Part shown: piece after piece, positions 7,585 through 16,044 of the stretch | How positions within the stretch are numbered: the first letter of the stretch is position 1 | Layout: every line of letters starts with the position of its first letter | Origin: AV40 sp038230255 | GTDB taxonomy: Bacteria; Verrucomicrobiota; Verrucomicrobiia; Chthoniobacterales; UBA10450 | Reading direction: 5' to 3' | Assembly: GCA_038230255.1 (NCBI GenBank) | Contig: JBBRNP010000007.1 | Span: forward strand, 124,001-188,000 | Length of the DNA: 64,000 nt | Notes under the pieces: model-generated | Database searches by the model: none | What the model was told of the DNA's origin: nothing | What the model saw: the letters and a program-made list of their open reading frames with translations, nothing else | Program-made: the position numbers and the translations under genes

Positions 7585-9750
7585 CTAACCTGACGGCGGC
7601 GAGGCTTCGGTCTTCGTGTCGTCGGGACCGGGAGTGCGATCGAGGCCGCGGCGTTTCAATAACGGTTCGATGTAAGGATCGCGACCGGTGAAATTTTTGA
7701 ACAGACCGAGGGCATCGGCCGATCCGCCGCGCGAGAGCAGTGTTTCGCGGAAGTGATCGCCATTTTCGCGTTTCAGGCCGCCGTGTTCTTTCATCCACTC
7801 CACGCTGTCGGCGTCGAGCACTTCGCTCCAGAGATAGGAATAATAACCGGCCGAATATCCGCCGGCGAATGCGTGCGAAAAATAACAGCTCCGATAGCGC
7901 GGCGGCACCGGCGGAAAATCGACGCCCGCCTGGTGCAACGCTTCGGCTTCAAAGGCGAGCGCGTCTTTCGGAACGTCGGATGGATTCAATTGATGCCATG
8001 TTTGATCAAGGAGCGAAGCCGCGATGTATTCGGTCGTCTTGAATCCCTGATTAAATTTTTCCGCGGCCTCGACTTTATCGAGCAGCGCCTGCGGCATCGG
8101 TTCGCCGGTCTTGTAATGTTTGGCGTAGTTCTTCAAGACCTCAGGCCACCTCGCCCACATTTCGTTCACCTGTGAGGGATACTCGACAAAATCCCGCGGC
8201 ACACTCGTTCCGCTGAAGCGCGGGTATTTCACATTCGAAAACATTCCGTGGAGCGCGTGACCGAACTCGTGAAAGGCGGTGCGGACTTCATCCTGCCTGA
8301 GCAACGTTGGTTCGCCCGGCGGCGGTTTCGGAATATTGAGATGATTTGCAACAACCGGCTTGGTCGCGAACAAACCGCTTTGCTGGACGTATTCGTTCAT
8401 CCAGGCGCCGCCGCGTTTTGACGGTCGCGCATAATAATCGCCGAGGAACAAGGCGAGCGGTTTGCCGTCGTGATCGTAAACTTCAAACACGCGCACGTCC
8501 GGCAGATAAACCGGCAAATCGTGGCGTTCCTTGAAAGTGAGCCCGTAAAGTTTTCCGGCGGCGAAGAAAACGCCGTCGATGATGACATGATTCAGTTCGT
8601 AGTAAGGACGCAGCTCCGATTCGTCGAAGTCGTAACGCGCTTTCCGAACTTTCTCGGAATAAAAGTCCCAGTCCCAGGCCGCGACCTGGAACCCGCCATT
8701 TTCTTGATCGACAATCTTCTGCATGTCGGCGGCTTCGCGTTTGGCGTTCGCCACCGCAGGCGGCGCGAGATCGCCGAGAAGTTTGTTCACGGTCGCAACG
8801 TCGTGCGCGGTCCGGTCTTCGAGTTGATAGGCGGCCCAGTTTTCGTAACCGAGCAGCTTCGCTTTCTCTGCGCGCAACTGGGAAGTCCGCAGCACCACTT
8901 GTTTGGTGTCGAACGGGCCGCCTTTGCTATTGCGCGACAGCGATGTCTTCATGATCCGCTCGCGCAATTGCCGATTTTGTAACGACCCGAGCAGCGGTTG
9001 CCCGGTCGTGTTTTGAATTTGGATGACGAACTTGCCTTCCTTGTGCTCGGCTTTGGCCGCATTGGTGACGGTTGCCATTTGGCTGTCAGACAGACCGGCC
9101 AGGTCTTCCTTGCGATCGACCACGACCGATGAAGCATTCTTCTCCTTCAGAACATTTTGCTCGAACTGCGTCTGCAAAGTCGCGAGCTCGGCGTTGATCT
9201 TCTTCAATTTCTCTTTGTCGGGGTCGGAAAGTTTCGCGCCGGCGCGAACGAAATCCTTGTAATAGCGCTCGAGCAGGTAAGCCGATTCCGGATCGAGTCC
9301 GAGTTTATCGCGAGTGTCGTAAAGTCCCTGGATCCGCGCGAACAATTTGCTGTTGAGATGGATCGCGTCGTGGTGGGCCGAGAGCTTCGGCGCCATTTCG
9401 GTCTCGATTTTCTGCATCGCCGGGTTCGTATTGCAGGAGTTGAGATTCGAAAACGTTTGCTCCGCGCGATCGAGCAGGCGTCCGGTGCGTTCAAGCGCGA
9501 CCACGGTGTTCTCGAAGGTGGCCTTTTCGGAGCTGTTCGCGACCACGTCGACTTCCTTGAGCTGCTCGCGCATGCCGGCTTCAATCGCCGGGGCGAAATG
9601 CTCGTCCTTGATCTTGTCGAAGGGCGGGTAGTGATACGGCAGCGTGCTTTCTTTGAGCAGCGGGTTATCGACTGGATCGGCGGCGGACACGGCGGTGATT
9701 TGGAAAGCGCTCAGGAATGCGGCAAAGATGAATAAGTGAATGGATCGCAT
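7585..9750 (-). CDS. M3-family oligopeptidase (peptidyl-dipeptidase Dcp type), exported
   Basis: 721 residues from ATG 9748-9750, beginning with a signal peptide (MRSIHLFIFAAFLSAFQI, then TAVSA). An upstream in-frame start at 9816 only adds repeat-derived residues. The zinc site is FHEFGHALHGMF (HExxH); the third ligand region follows after about 25 residues (PSQVNEMWARWPEVL). Length fits Dcp and oligopeptidase A. The enzyme would degrade short peptides in the periplasm. The C-terminus ends in a short Pro/Ser tail. I cannot separate Dcp from OpdA activity by eye. Confidence 0.92.
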   Translation of the reverse strand: MRSIHLFIFAAFLSAFQITAVSAADPVDNPLLKESTLPYHYPPFDKIKDEHFAPAIEAGMREQLKEVDVVANSSEKATFENTVVALERTGRLLDRAEQTFSNLNSCNTNPAMQKIETEMAPKLSAHHDAIHLNSKLFARIQGLYDTRDKLGLDPESAYLLERYYKDFVRAGAKLSDPDKEKLKKINAELATLQTQFEQNVLKEKNASSVVVDRKEDLAGLSDSQMATVTNAAKAEHKEGKFVIQIQNTTGQPLLGSLQNRQLRERIMKTSLSRNSKGGPFDTKQVVLRTSQLRAEKAKLLGYENWAAYQLEDRTAHDVATVNKLLGDLAPPAVANAKREAADMQKIVDQENGGFQVAAWDWDFYSEKVRKARYDFDESELRPYYELNHVIIDGVFFAAGKLYGLTFKERHDLPVYLPDVRVFEVYDHDGKPLALFLGDYYARPSKRGGAWMNEYVQQSGLFATKPVVANHLNIPKPPPGEPTLLRQDEVRTAFHEFGHALHGMFSNVKYPRFSGTSVPRDFVEYPSQVNEMWARWPEVLKNYAKHYKTGEPMPQALLDKVEAAEKFNQGFKTTEYIAASLLDQTWHQLNPSDVPKDALAFEAEALHQAGVDFPPVPPRYRSCYFSHAFAGGYSAGYYSYLWSEVLDADSVEWMKEHGGLKRENGDHFRETLLSRGGSADALGLFKNFTGRDPYIEPLLKRRGLDRTPGPDDTKTEASPPSG

Positions 9751-9768
9751 AAGACTCTGTGATTTATC

Positions 9769-9838
9769 AGAAAACGTCCAACGCTCAACGGTCCGAGCCG
9801 GACTGGCAACTAACATTCAACGCTGAATTCAGAAAACG
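9769..9838. repeat. ACGTCCAACGC-type spacer repeat with a GTCCGAGCCGGAC hairpin
   Basis: AAACGTCCAACGCTCAACG and a second unit CATTCAACGCTGAATTCAG surround GTCCGAGCCGGACTGGCA at 9791-9808. That 18-mer recurs exactly at 14250-14267. Confidence 0.7.
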
Positions 9839-9904
9839 GACACGACCCGCCTTCGCGCTGCTCCGGCGTGGCAAGCGGAACGCGTCCGAGTAGATTCGAG
9901 ATGG

Positions 9905-11038
9905 ATGCGAAAGTTATTTTTGGTATTGCTGCTGACCCCGTTGATGGCTTTTTCGGAAGAGGAGCCAAGTCAGTCAACCGGCGACTTCGACGCGGTGGCG
10001 GCGGAACGTTTTGCGAAGCTCGCGCTCGCGTGCGTGCACAAAGAATTCCCGAACAAAATCGCGCACGTGCTCAATAGCGACGCCGACGTCGCGCCGCCGC
10101 GAAAATTGACTCCGGCGTTTTGCGGTTGTTACGACTGGCATTCGTCGGTGCACGGGCATTGGTTGTTGGTGCGACTCATTCGCACATTTCCGGACGCGCC
10201 GTTTGCCAGCGCCGCGCGGGACGCTTTGAAACAGAGTCTCACCGCGGAAAATCTGAAGCAGGAAGCGGCTTATATTAAGGGCGAAGGTCGCTCGAGCTTT
10301 GAACGGCCCTACGGATTGTCGTGGTTGCTCCAACTCTGCTCCGAACTGCGAGAGTGGAACGATCCGCAAGCAGTTGAATGGTCGGTTAACCTGAAACCGC
10401 TTGAAGACGCGGCGGTGGAACGATTGACCAAGTGGCTACCGAAGCTTTCGCATCCGGTCCGGATCGGCGAACACGACCAAACCGCGTTCGGTCTCGGACT
10501 GATGTTCGATTACGCGCGCGCGACCAAGAATGAGGGTTTCGCAAAACTCATCCGCGACTCAGCCAAGAAATTTTATCTGGCGGACAAAAATTGCCCGCTC
10601 AATTACGAACCTTCCGGCGAAGATTTTCTTTCGCCATGTTTGGGCGAAGCGGACGTGATGCGCCGGGTGCTTCCGCAAAAAGAATTCGCAAGCTGGCTCA
10701 AACAATTCATGCCGCAAATTCCAGTAAGCGAAGAAGTCGAGTGGTTGAAAGTCGCGATTTCACCCGACCCGAGCGATCCGAAGCTGGCGCATCTGGATGG
10801 ATTGAACTTGAGCCGGGCGTGGATGTTGGAAGGAGTTCTTTCCGCGCTGCCGGAGGACGATCACCGCCGGCCGGCGTTACAAGCGGCGGCCGATGCGCAT
10901 CGTCGCGCCGGACTCGCCGCGGCGACCGGCGAACATTATGAAGGCGGACACTGGCTCGGCAGCTTCGCGGTTTATCTGAGCACTCAACGGGGGATCTCTG
11001 CTCCAAAACCTTCACCCTCACCTCAATCCTCTCCCTGA
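9905..11038 (+). CDS. DUF2891 family secreted protein
   Basis: 377 residues with a signal peptide (MRKLFLVLLLTPLMAFS). The body is all-helical and matches DUF2891 by pattern: CGCYDWHSSVHGHWLLVRL, GRSSFERPYGLSWLLQL, HDQTAFGLGLMFDYAR, then DFLSPCLGEADVMRR. The conserved His, Glu and Tyr suggest a carbohydrate-processing enzyme of the (alpha/alpha) barrel type, but the function is unknown. The last 15 or so residues (PKPSPSPQSSP) are encoded by a spacer hairpin (CTCTCCCTGAGGGAGAG at about 11029-11045), so the ancestral stop was probably earlier. It is followed by a tRNA gene. Confidence 0.85.
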   Translation: MRKLFLVLLLTPLMAFSEEEPSQSTGDFDAVAAERFAKLALACVHKEFPNKIAHVLNSDADVAPPRKLTPAFCGCYDWHSSVHGHWLLVRLIRTFPDAPFASAARDALKQSLTAENLKQEAAYIKGEGRSSFERPYGLSWLLQLCSELREWNDPQAVEWSVNLKPLEDAAVERLTKWLPKLSHPVRIGEHDQTAFGLGLMFDYARATKNEGFAKLIRDSAKKFYLADKNCPLNYEPSGEDFLSPCLGEADVMRRVLPQKEFASWLKQFMPQIPVSEEVEWLKVAISPDPSDPKLAHLDGLNLSRAWMLEGVLSALPEDDHRRPALQAAADAHRRAGLAAATGEHYEGGHWLGSFAVYLSTQRGISAPKPSPSPQSSP

Positions 11039-11113
11039 GGGAGAGGCGGAGCCGAAGCGCGGCGTGTGCTGTTTGTTGCAATCGAAAATCGGAAATCTAC
11101 AATCTAAATCCGA

Positions 11114-11195
11114 GCCAGGGTGGCGAAATTGGCAGACGCGCCAGACTTAGGATCTGGTGGAGCAATCCTTAGGGGTTCGAGTCCCCTCCCTGGCA
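11114..11195 (+). tRNA. tRNA-Leu (anticodon TAG)
   Basis: Acceptor arms GCCAGGG and CCCTGGC pair, with discriminator A. D-arm region GGCGAAATTGGCAGACGC. Anticodon stem-loop CCAGA-CTTAGGA-TCTGG with anticodon TAG. A leucine-type variable arm follows, and the T arm is AGGGGTTCGAGTCCCCT. CCA is not encoded. Confidence 0.95.
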
Positions 11196-11209
11196 CTTCC
11201 GAGCGGCAC

Positions 11210-11303
11210 AAAACGCCCAGCGCTCAACTTCCAACGCCCAATGTCGAATTCAGACAGTGCGAGTTCGGCATTCGACGTTCAGCGTTGGACGTTCGACGTT
11301 TTC
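11210..11303. repeat. ACGTCCAACGC-type spacer repeats, both orientations
   Basis: AAACGCCCAGCGCTCAAC and CCAACGCCCAATGTCGAATT run forward. ATTCGACGTTCAGCGTTGGA and CGTTCGACGTTTT run in reverse, giving a large imperfect palindrome between the tRNA and the ROK kinase gene. Confidence 0.75.
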
Positions 11304-11310
11304 TGCCAGG

Positions 11311-11994
11311 TCATAAGATCTGCCACTTCTTCTCCCCACCGTCTTCCGTCTCCCAAAGACGGACGCCACCGAGAAAAGCGTTTTCGTTTTTGCCGCGCTC
11401 AATGCCTTCCGGTAATTGATCAAACCGGTGCACGTTGCCGCCGCCGAGCACAACGTAATCGGCGATGAACGATTTTTTCAACTGCGTGACCGCAAAGATC
11501 ACCTCGCGTTTCCATTCTTCTTCTCCCAACCGTTCGATTCCGGGAATCCCGAGAAAATTTTCAATGATGTCGCGATCGCGATATGGAAGATCGCCCAGCT
11601 CCAGCGGGAACAGCATTTTTTCAAGCACGAGCGCGGAGCCGAGTCCGGTGCCGAGTCCGAGAAAAAGCATCCGGCCGCCGTGATAACTTCCCAGCGCCTG
11701 CATCGCAGCATCATTGATGACCTGGACGGGTTTGCCTAACGACTTGCCAAAATCAAACCCAGCCCAGCCCTTGCCAAGATGTTTCGGCTCTCCGACGATT
11801 TGACCGCCGCGAACGGGGGAAGGAAAGCCGATGGAGATGTTGTCGAATTTCCAATCGCGAGTGTTGTCTTTTAGTCGAGCGACAAATTCGTCCGGTTTCA
11901 TTTGCATGCCGGAATCGAACGCGCGCTGTTCGGTCCCTTCGATCAGCAGCTTTACATGCGTGCCGCCGATATCGACGACGAGCGTCTTGCTCAT
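11311..11994 (-). CDS. ROK-family sugar kinase, polyphosphate-glucokinase-like
   Basis: 227 residues from ATG 11992-11994. A longer frame to 12099 adds 35 basic residues that overlap the end of the neighbouring gene in another frame. Phosphate-binding loop VVDIGGTHVKLL, catalytic-region Asp in VINDAAMQALG, second loop LGLGTGLGSALV. The zinc-binding Cys cluster of classic ROK proteins is absent, which fits the polyphosphate glucokinase branch (FPLELGDLPYRDR). It probably phosphorylates glucose in the cytoplasm. It lies 20 bases downstream of the regulator gene on the same strand. Confidence 0.8.
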   Translation of the reverse strand: MSKTLVVDIGGTHVKLLIEGTEQRAFDSGMQMKPDEFVARLKDNTRDWKFDNISIGFPSPVRGGQIVGEPKHLGKGWAGFDFGKSLGKPVQVINDAAMQALGSYHGGRMLFLGLGTGLGSALVLEKMLFPLELGDLPYRDRDIIENFLGIPGIERLGEEEWKREVIFAVTQLKKSFIADYVVLGGGNVHRFDQLPEGIERGKNENAFLGGVRLWETEDGGEKKWQIL

Positions 11995-12014
11995 GGACTC
12001 GCGAATTTTCGATG

Positions 12015-14165
12015 CTACTCGCCGAGACCGACGGCCTGACCGAGGCGCTGGAAAATGCCCTTCTTTTCCTGTCCGGCTCCGCTGTTGCCCGGCCAGCATT
12101 CGACAATCTCAAGAGCGAGAAAACGGAAAAGCGTCACGCTCGCGAATTTCAAATCGAGCCGCAGATTTTTTGCGATCTGTTGAACGGAACGAATACCGTT
12201 GAATTGCGATGCGAACTGCGCTTCGGCGACGGTCAGCCGCAAATTCTGCACTCTCTCAAAGCCGTCGCGCGTATAAGCTGGAACCGAAGCAGGATCGTAA
12301 TAGGCGCGGTCGCCCAGCTCCGGAAATTGAACGAAGCGCAACGTCGCCAACGCCCATTGATCGACATCAAGTTCGCCGGGGAGCGTATTGGCGAACTCCG
12401 GCAGCGATCCTTGTTCAAAGGAAAAGCGAACGCATGGCGCGCTCCAAAGTTCGGCGAAAAGTTTCTGTCCGTGATGCTGCGTTAACTGCATCGCCGGCTC
12501 CTGCAAAATCAAATTCTCCTGCGCGAGCGTAATGAAAGGCGGGCAACCCGTCTCCTGTTGTTGCCCCCGCGCGGCCGCGATCCGATCCGGGTCGACATTG
12601 CTCAACGTGACCGGCGCTTCCGGGCAATAAAGTTCCGGGTCACGTGAAGTCGCAAACAACACCTGCCCGGTTTGGGTCAGAAGCTCGACCGGCTGTTTGT
12701 CCCAAAAAACGCGCAGCGTCCCGGTCAGTTTTTGGGTGGCGATGATTTGCAACGCGCGGTTCAACGAAAAAAAGCGCGTGTCGCCGCAGAAATAAGCGCC
12801 GCCGGTGACTGCCTCGTCGGGAATGTAGGATTGCTCGGCCGCGGGCTCGAATGCCGCCGGTGCCGCGGCGGAGGGCATGTCGGTAGTCGGGGCTGGAGTC
12901 CACCATGGCGTTTCCGACGGCTGGGTCACGTCCGGCCCGACTTCGCTTGTTTCGCGGTAAGCCGGCTCTTGTTCGACCGGGAAGTCCGCTTCCACCGCGG
13001 GTTGCGGTTCGGCGGCTTTTGGCTGAGTTGGCTCGGGCTCTTCCGATTTGCGAGGCATATGGGTCTCTACGGTTTTGATAAGCAAATCCGAAGTGAAGGG
13101 TTTATTCAAGAACCCAATCACATTTGAATTTTCGCTCCGGCTCGCCTGCAGCTCGGCGCCGTAGCCGGACATGTAGACAACCGGAATGGCTGTCGTCCCG
13201 GGATTTTCCACCAAACGGCGGCAGACTTCGTCGCCTTTCATATCCGGCAAGATGAAATCGAGCAGGATCATCTCCGGCATAGCGCTTTGCGCCGCCCGGA
13301 CCGCTTCTTCGCCACTCGATGCTGTCGTCACGTCATAATTTGCTTCGATCAAAACTTCTTTCACGAAGCTGAGCAACATCAAGCTGTCATCAACCACTAA
13401 AAGTTTTGGATTGTCTTTTTTGCCGCGAGATTTTTTCGGGAGAGCGACCTCGGCTTCATCGGCGCCGCGGACCGCTTCCATGAGCAAGCGCTGCCAATCC
13501 ATGTCGATTGTCCCCGGGCTGGAAGGCGCATCGGCGACTTCGGAAACGGTGCCGCCTTTCCAACGAACAATCTCATTGAACGCTTCCATTCCTGTTCGCC
13601 CGGGAGCAGTCGCGTGCCGGACCTGGCCTTTCTCAAAGAACACCCGCGCCTTTTCGCCGCGCGGGCCGGTGAATTCCACTACCGCGGTCGCGCCGCTCAT
13701 GCATTTAAGCTGAATGATGTCGGTGAACTGGAGATCTCGGAGTGTCCCTTGAAATTTTTCTGCCGCCGCGTCCGTCGCGGGATGCAACAAACGCTCGACC
13801 AGATCGACAAAATCCCATTGCACCAGCGGCTTTTCCAGAAAATGGATCGCGCCGAGTCCGGCGACTTGTTCCCGTTGCTCGGGCAAATGAACACCGGTCA
13901 AAACGATGGCGCGCGCATTCGGATGGCTCGTCCGCAAATCGTAAAGAAAATCGTGTCCGAGATCCGGAGCCGCATCAACATCGAGAACAAAAAGTTCGGG
14001 CTTCACCCCCAAGACGAGTTGCTGCGCTTCTTCCAGACTGCGTGTCATCTCGACCAGCGCGTCCGGAACCGCTTCATGCAAAGAACTCACGATTGCGGAC
14101 GCCAACTGTTCGTCCGGTTCCAAAACCAGAATCCGAGTATTCTTTTTCGATTTTTTCTGTTTCAT
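12015..14165 (-). CDS. multidomain response regulator: REC - DUF4388 - REC - DUF4388
   Basis: 716 residues from ATG 14163-14165. Residues about 12-125 form a receiver (ILVLEPDEQ, phospho-acceptor Asp in LFVLDVDAAPD, lysine in FLEKPLV). About 135-235 is a DUF4388 (PatA N-terminal-like) domain (FQGTLRDLQFTDIIQLKCMS). About 260-380 is a second receiver (LLVVDDSLMLL, MILLDFILPDMKGDE, NKPFT). A Pro/Glu-rich linker follows, then a second DUF4388 (FSLNRALQIIATQKLTGTLR). There is no DNA-binding or enzymatic output domain, so it may act by protein contacts in motility or development control, as proposed for PatA-like proteins. No histidine kinase is adjacent. Confidence 0.85.
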   Translation of the reverse strand: MKQKKSKKNTRILVLEPDEQLASAIVSSLHEAVPDALVEMTRSLEEAQQLVLGVKPELFVLDVDAAPDLGHDFLYDLRTSHPNARAIVLTGVHLPEQREQVAGLGAIHFLEKPLVQWDFVDLVERLLHPATDAAAEKFQGTLRDLQFTDIIQLKCMSGATAVVEFTGPRGEKARVFFEKGQVRHATAPGRTGMEAFNEIVRWKGGTVSEVADAPSSPGTIDMDWQRLLMEAVRGADEAEVALPKKSRGKKDNPKLLVVDDSLMLLSFVKEVLIEANYDVTTASSGEEAVRAAQSAMPEMILLDFILPDMKGDEVCRRLVENPGTTAIPVVYMSGYGAELQASRSENSNVIGFLNKPFTSDLLIKTVETHMPRKSEEPEPTQPKAAEPQPAVEADFPVEQEPAYRETSEVGPDVTQPSETPWWTPAPTTDMPSAAAPAAFEPAAEQSYIPDEAVTGGAYFCGDTRFFSLNRALQIIATQKLTGTLRVFWDKQPVELLTQTGQVLFATSRDPELYCPEAPVTLSNVDPDRIAAARGQQQETGCPPFITLAQENLILQEPAMQLTQHHGQKLFAELWSAPCVRFSFEQGSLPEFANTLPGELDVDQWALATLRFVQFPELGDRAYYDPASVPAYTRDGFERVQNLRLTVAEAQFASQFNGIRSVQQIAKNLRLDLKFASVTLFRFLALEIVECWPGNSGAGQEKKGIFQRLGQAVGLGE

Positions 14166-14249
14166 CGATCTTGAATCGGGAGGGCCACGCAACTTTGCTG
14201 CGACCCTGGGTAGCAATGCCTGCTTCTGGGCAAATGACAAAGAATTTTT

Positions 14250-14267
14250 GTCCGAGCCGGACTGGCA
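14250..14267. repeat. exact 18-bp copy of the hairpin repeat at 9791
   Basis: GTCCGAGCCGGACTGGCA contains the inverted repeat GTCCG-AGC-CGGAC. It sits between the ligase gene and the regulator gene. Confidence 0.7.
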
Positions 14268-14293
14268 CTTATCAAAAGACGGAACATCGATGG

Positions 14294-15691
14294 TTAGGCG
14301 CTAAACCGTTTTGCCAGTTCCCGGCGGCTGATTTTTCCGCGCTCGTTCGTCGGAATCGAATCGACGATAAAGATTCGCTTCGGCACCTGCCACGTACTCA
14401 ACGCGCGCCGACAAAATTCCAGCAGCTGGTTCTCGCTAAGATCGGCATCCGGCACGACGCAGGCTGCGACTTCCTCATTCCGCATTCCCGCGCCCGCGGG
14501 ACGACCAAAGGCAACCGCCTGACGAACGCCAGGAAAGGAGAGTAAGCGTTCTTCAATCTCGGCCGGGTTCACTTTTTTCCCGGCGACATTGATCAGGTCC
14601 GAGATGCGTCCGACAATTTTGAAACCGGAACCGTGCCGCGCCAAGAGGTCGTCCGGCACGAAAACGCCATTGCCCAATTTTTCTTCATCGGCATCGGGAA
14701 AGTAACCATCGCCTGCGGCTGCGCTTTTGACTCGGACCTGACTCTGCTCGGTCTTTAAATCGATTATATTAAGATCGACATCTTTCATCGGCGTGCCGAC
14801 GAAGCCTTCGACATCATTCTCGGCTTCACGGTCGTAACAAATTCCCCCGCACTCCGACGCGCCGTAAAATGAATGGATCGGCAACCCGAATTTTTCCCGA
14901 AATTTCTTCGCCGTGGCAACCGGCAGCGGCGCACCCGCGGAAATGCAAAGTCGCAGCTTTGGCAGCGGCGGCACATTTTCCATTTCGCAAAACGCTTGAT
15001 AGAAAACCGGCATACCGGGAAAGACGGTTGCGTTCGTCTTAGCAAGATCGTCAAGCACTGCGCGTGGCGTTCGGTCGCGGCTGACCACCATCGGGACCCC
15101 GCGCGCGATTAGTGGCGTGAGTAAGTTGCTGAATCCGTAGGAATGCGAAATCGGAATCACGCCGAAGTTAAGATCGACATCGGAGATACCCATTGTGTCG
15201 CAAATCTGATCGCAGTCAGCCAGAAGCTGTCCGCTGCTAAACCGGATCATGCGCGGCGCGGATGTTGTGCCGGACGTTAGCTTGAGTAATGCGGGCGGTT
15301 TTTCGTCCCAAGTTGTTGTAGCTGCCGATGTCCTCATCGGCAGAACCTCCATATCCCTGCCGCCAGTGACGGCGGCAGCTACAACATTGCAAACCTCGAA
15401 CACACTCTCGCGCTGCTGATCACTGATCGACTGTTCTAGTGGCAGGACGACAACTCCGCGGCGCAGACCCGCGATCATAATCGAAGGCCAATCTTCGTGA
15501 TTGCCGATTTGGACGGCGATTACGGTTCCGGCTGCGAGCATGGCGATTTTGGATTCGAGATCCCGCGCGCGGGCGTCGATCTGGCGAAAGGTTGCTTCGA
15601 CCTGGCCGCGCGTATTAAAAATCGCAGGCGCGTCGCCTTTTTGAGCGAGAACCGCCTCCCATCGTTGGAGCAATGAGTCTTTCGGTTTCAT
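14294..15691 (-). CDS. AMP-forming acyl-CoA synthetase/ligase family protein
   Basis: 465 residues, ANL superfamily. Motifs in order: P-loop-like LLKLTSGTTSAPRMIRFS, SAGAPLPVATAKKF, FYGASECGGICYD, the hinge-region LLARHGSGFKIVGRISDLIN (Asp/Arg/Lys pattern) and the C-terminal catalytic lysine in NERGKISRREL. It activates a carboxylate as an adenylate; substrate unknown. It is short for the family. Residues around 100-125 (AAAVTGGRDMEVLPMRTSAA) are encoded by a palindromic spacer repeat at 15315-15385 that has been taken into the reading frame without breaking it. Confidence 0.85.
   Translation of the reverse strand: MKPKDSLLQRWEAVLAQKGDAPAIFNTRGQVEATFRQIDARARDLESKIAMLAAGTVIAVQIGNHEDWPSIMIAGLRRGVVVLPLEQSISDQQRESVFEVCNVVAAAVTGGRDMEVLPMRTSAATTTWDEKPPALLKLTSGTTSAPRMIRFSSGQLLADCDQICDTMGISDVDLNFGVIPISHSYGFSNLLTPLIARGVPMVVSRDRTPRAVLDDLAKTNATVFPGMPVFYQAFCEMENVPPLPKLRLCISAGAPLPVATAKKFREKFGLPIHSFYGASECGGICYDREAENDVEGFVGTPMKDVDLNIIDLKTEQSQVRVKSAAAGDGYFPDADEEKLGNGVFVPDDLLARHGSGFKIVGRISDLINVAGKKVNPAEIEERLLSFPGVRQAVAFGRPAGAGMRNEEVAACVVPDADLSENQLLEFCRRALSTWQVPKRIFIVDSIPTNERGKISRRELAKRFSA
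15315..15385. repeat. palindromic GTTGTAGCTGCCG element inside a coding gene
   Basis: Outer arms GTTGTAGCTGCCG (15315-15327) and CGGCAGCTACAAC (15373-15385) are exact inverted repeats. Inner arms CCGATG/CATCGG and GCCG/CGGC form further hairpins. The same style is intergenic at 15978-16040. Confidence 0.8.
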
Positions 15692-15740
15692 CCCTTGCGT
15701 AAAATCCCCAGGCGGTTACATTCGGCGCTCATTTTTGACG

Positions 15741-15968
15741 ATGAAAGCAGGCATTCACCCAGAGTATCAAGAGACAGATATCGTCTGTGCGTGCGGCGCG
15801 GTCTACAAAACGCGCTCGACGCGTAGTGATATTAGAATCGGTATCTGCGCTGCTTGTCATCCGTTTTTCACCGGCGAACAGAAATTCGTGGACACGGCCG
15901 GTCGCGTCGAAAAATTCGCCAAGCGTTACGGCAGCACCAAAGCCGTGCGCACGGTCAAAAAAGGTTAG
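15741..15968 (+). CDS. rpmE: 50S ribosomal protein L31
   Basis: 75 residues from ATG 15741. Typical start MKAGIHPEYQETDIVCACG. Cysteines at CACG and CAAC give the zinc-binding (C+) form of L31. HPFFTGEQKFVDTAGRVEKF is the standard second half. It precedes prfA, a common arrangement. No Shine-Dalgarno is seen. Confidence 0.97.
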   Translation: MKAGIHPEYQETDIVCACGAVYKTRSTRSDIRIGICAACHPFFTGEQKFVDTAGRVEKFAKRYGSTKAVRTVKKG

Positions 15969-15977
15969 CTGAAAAGC

Positions 15978-16040
15978 TGTAGCCGCCTCGCTCTGCCGAG
16001 GCGTCTTCAAACACGGCGACAGAGCGCCGTGGCTACAAAC
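15978..16040. repeat. palindromic TGTAGCC spacer element
   Basis: TGTAGCCGCCTCG...CGCCGTGGCTACAAAC with inner inverted repeats (CGCTCTGCCGAGGCG; GGCGACAGAGCGCC). Related in form to the coding copy at 15315. Confidence 0.65.
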
Positions 16041-16044
16041 ACTC

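Noticed and set aside
11029..11045. Rho-independent terminator after the DUF2891 gene
   Set aside because: The CTCTCCCTGAGGGAGAG stem has no following T-run and looks like a spacer repeat.
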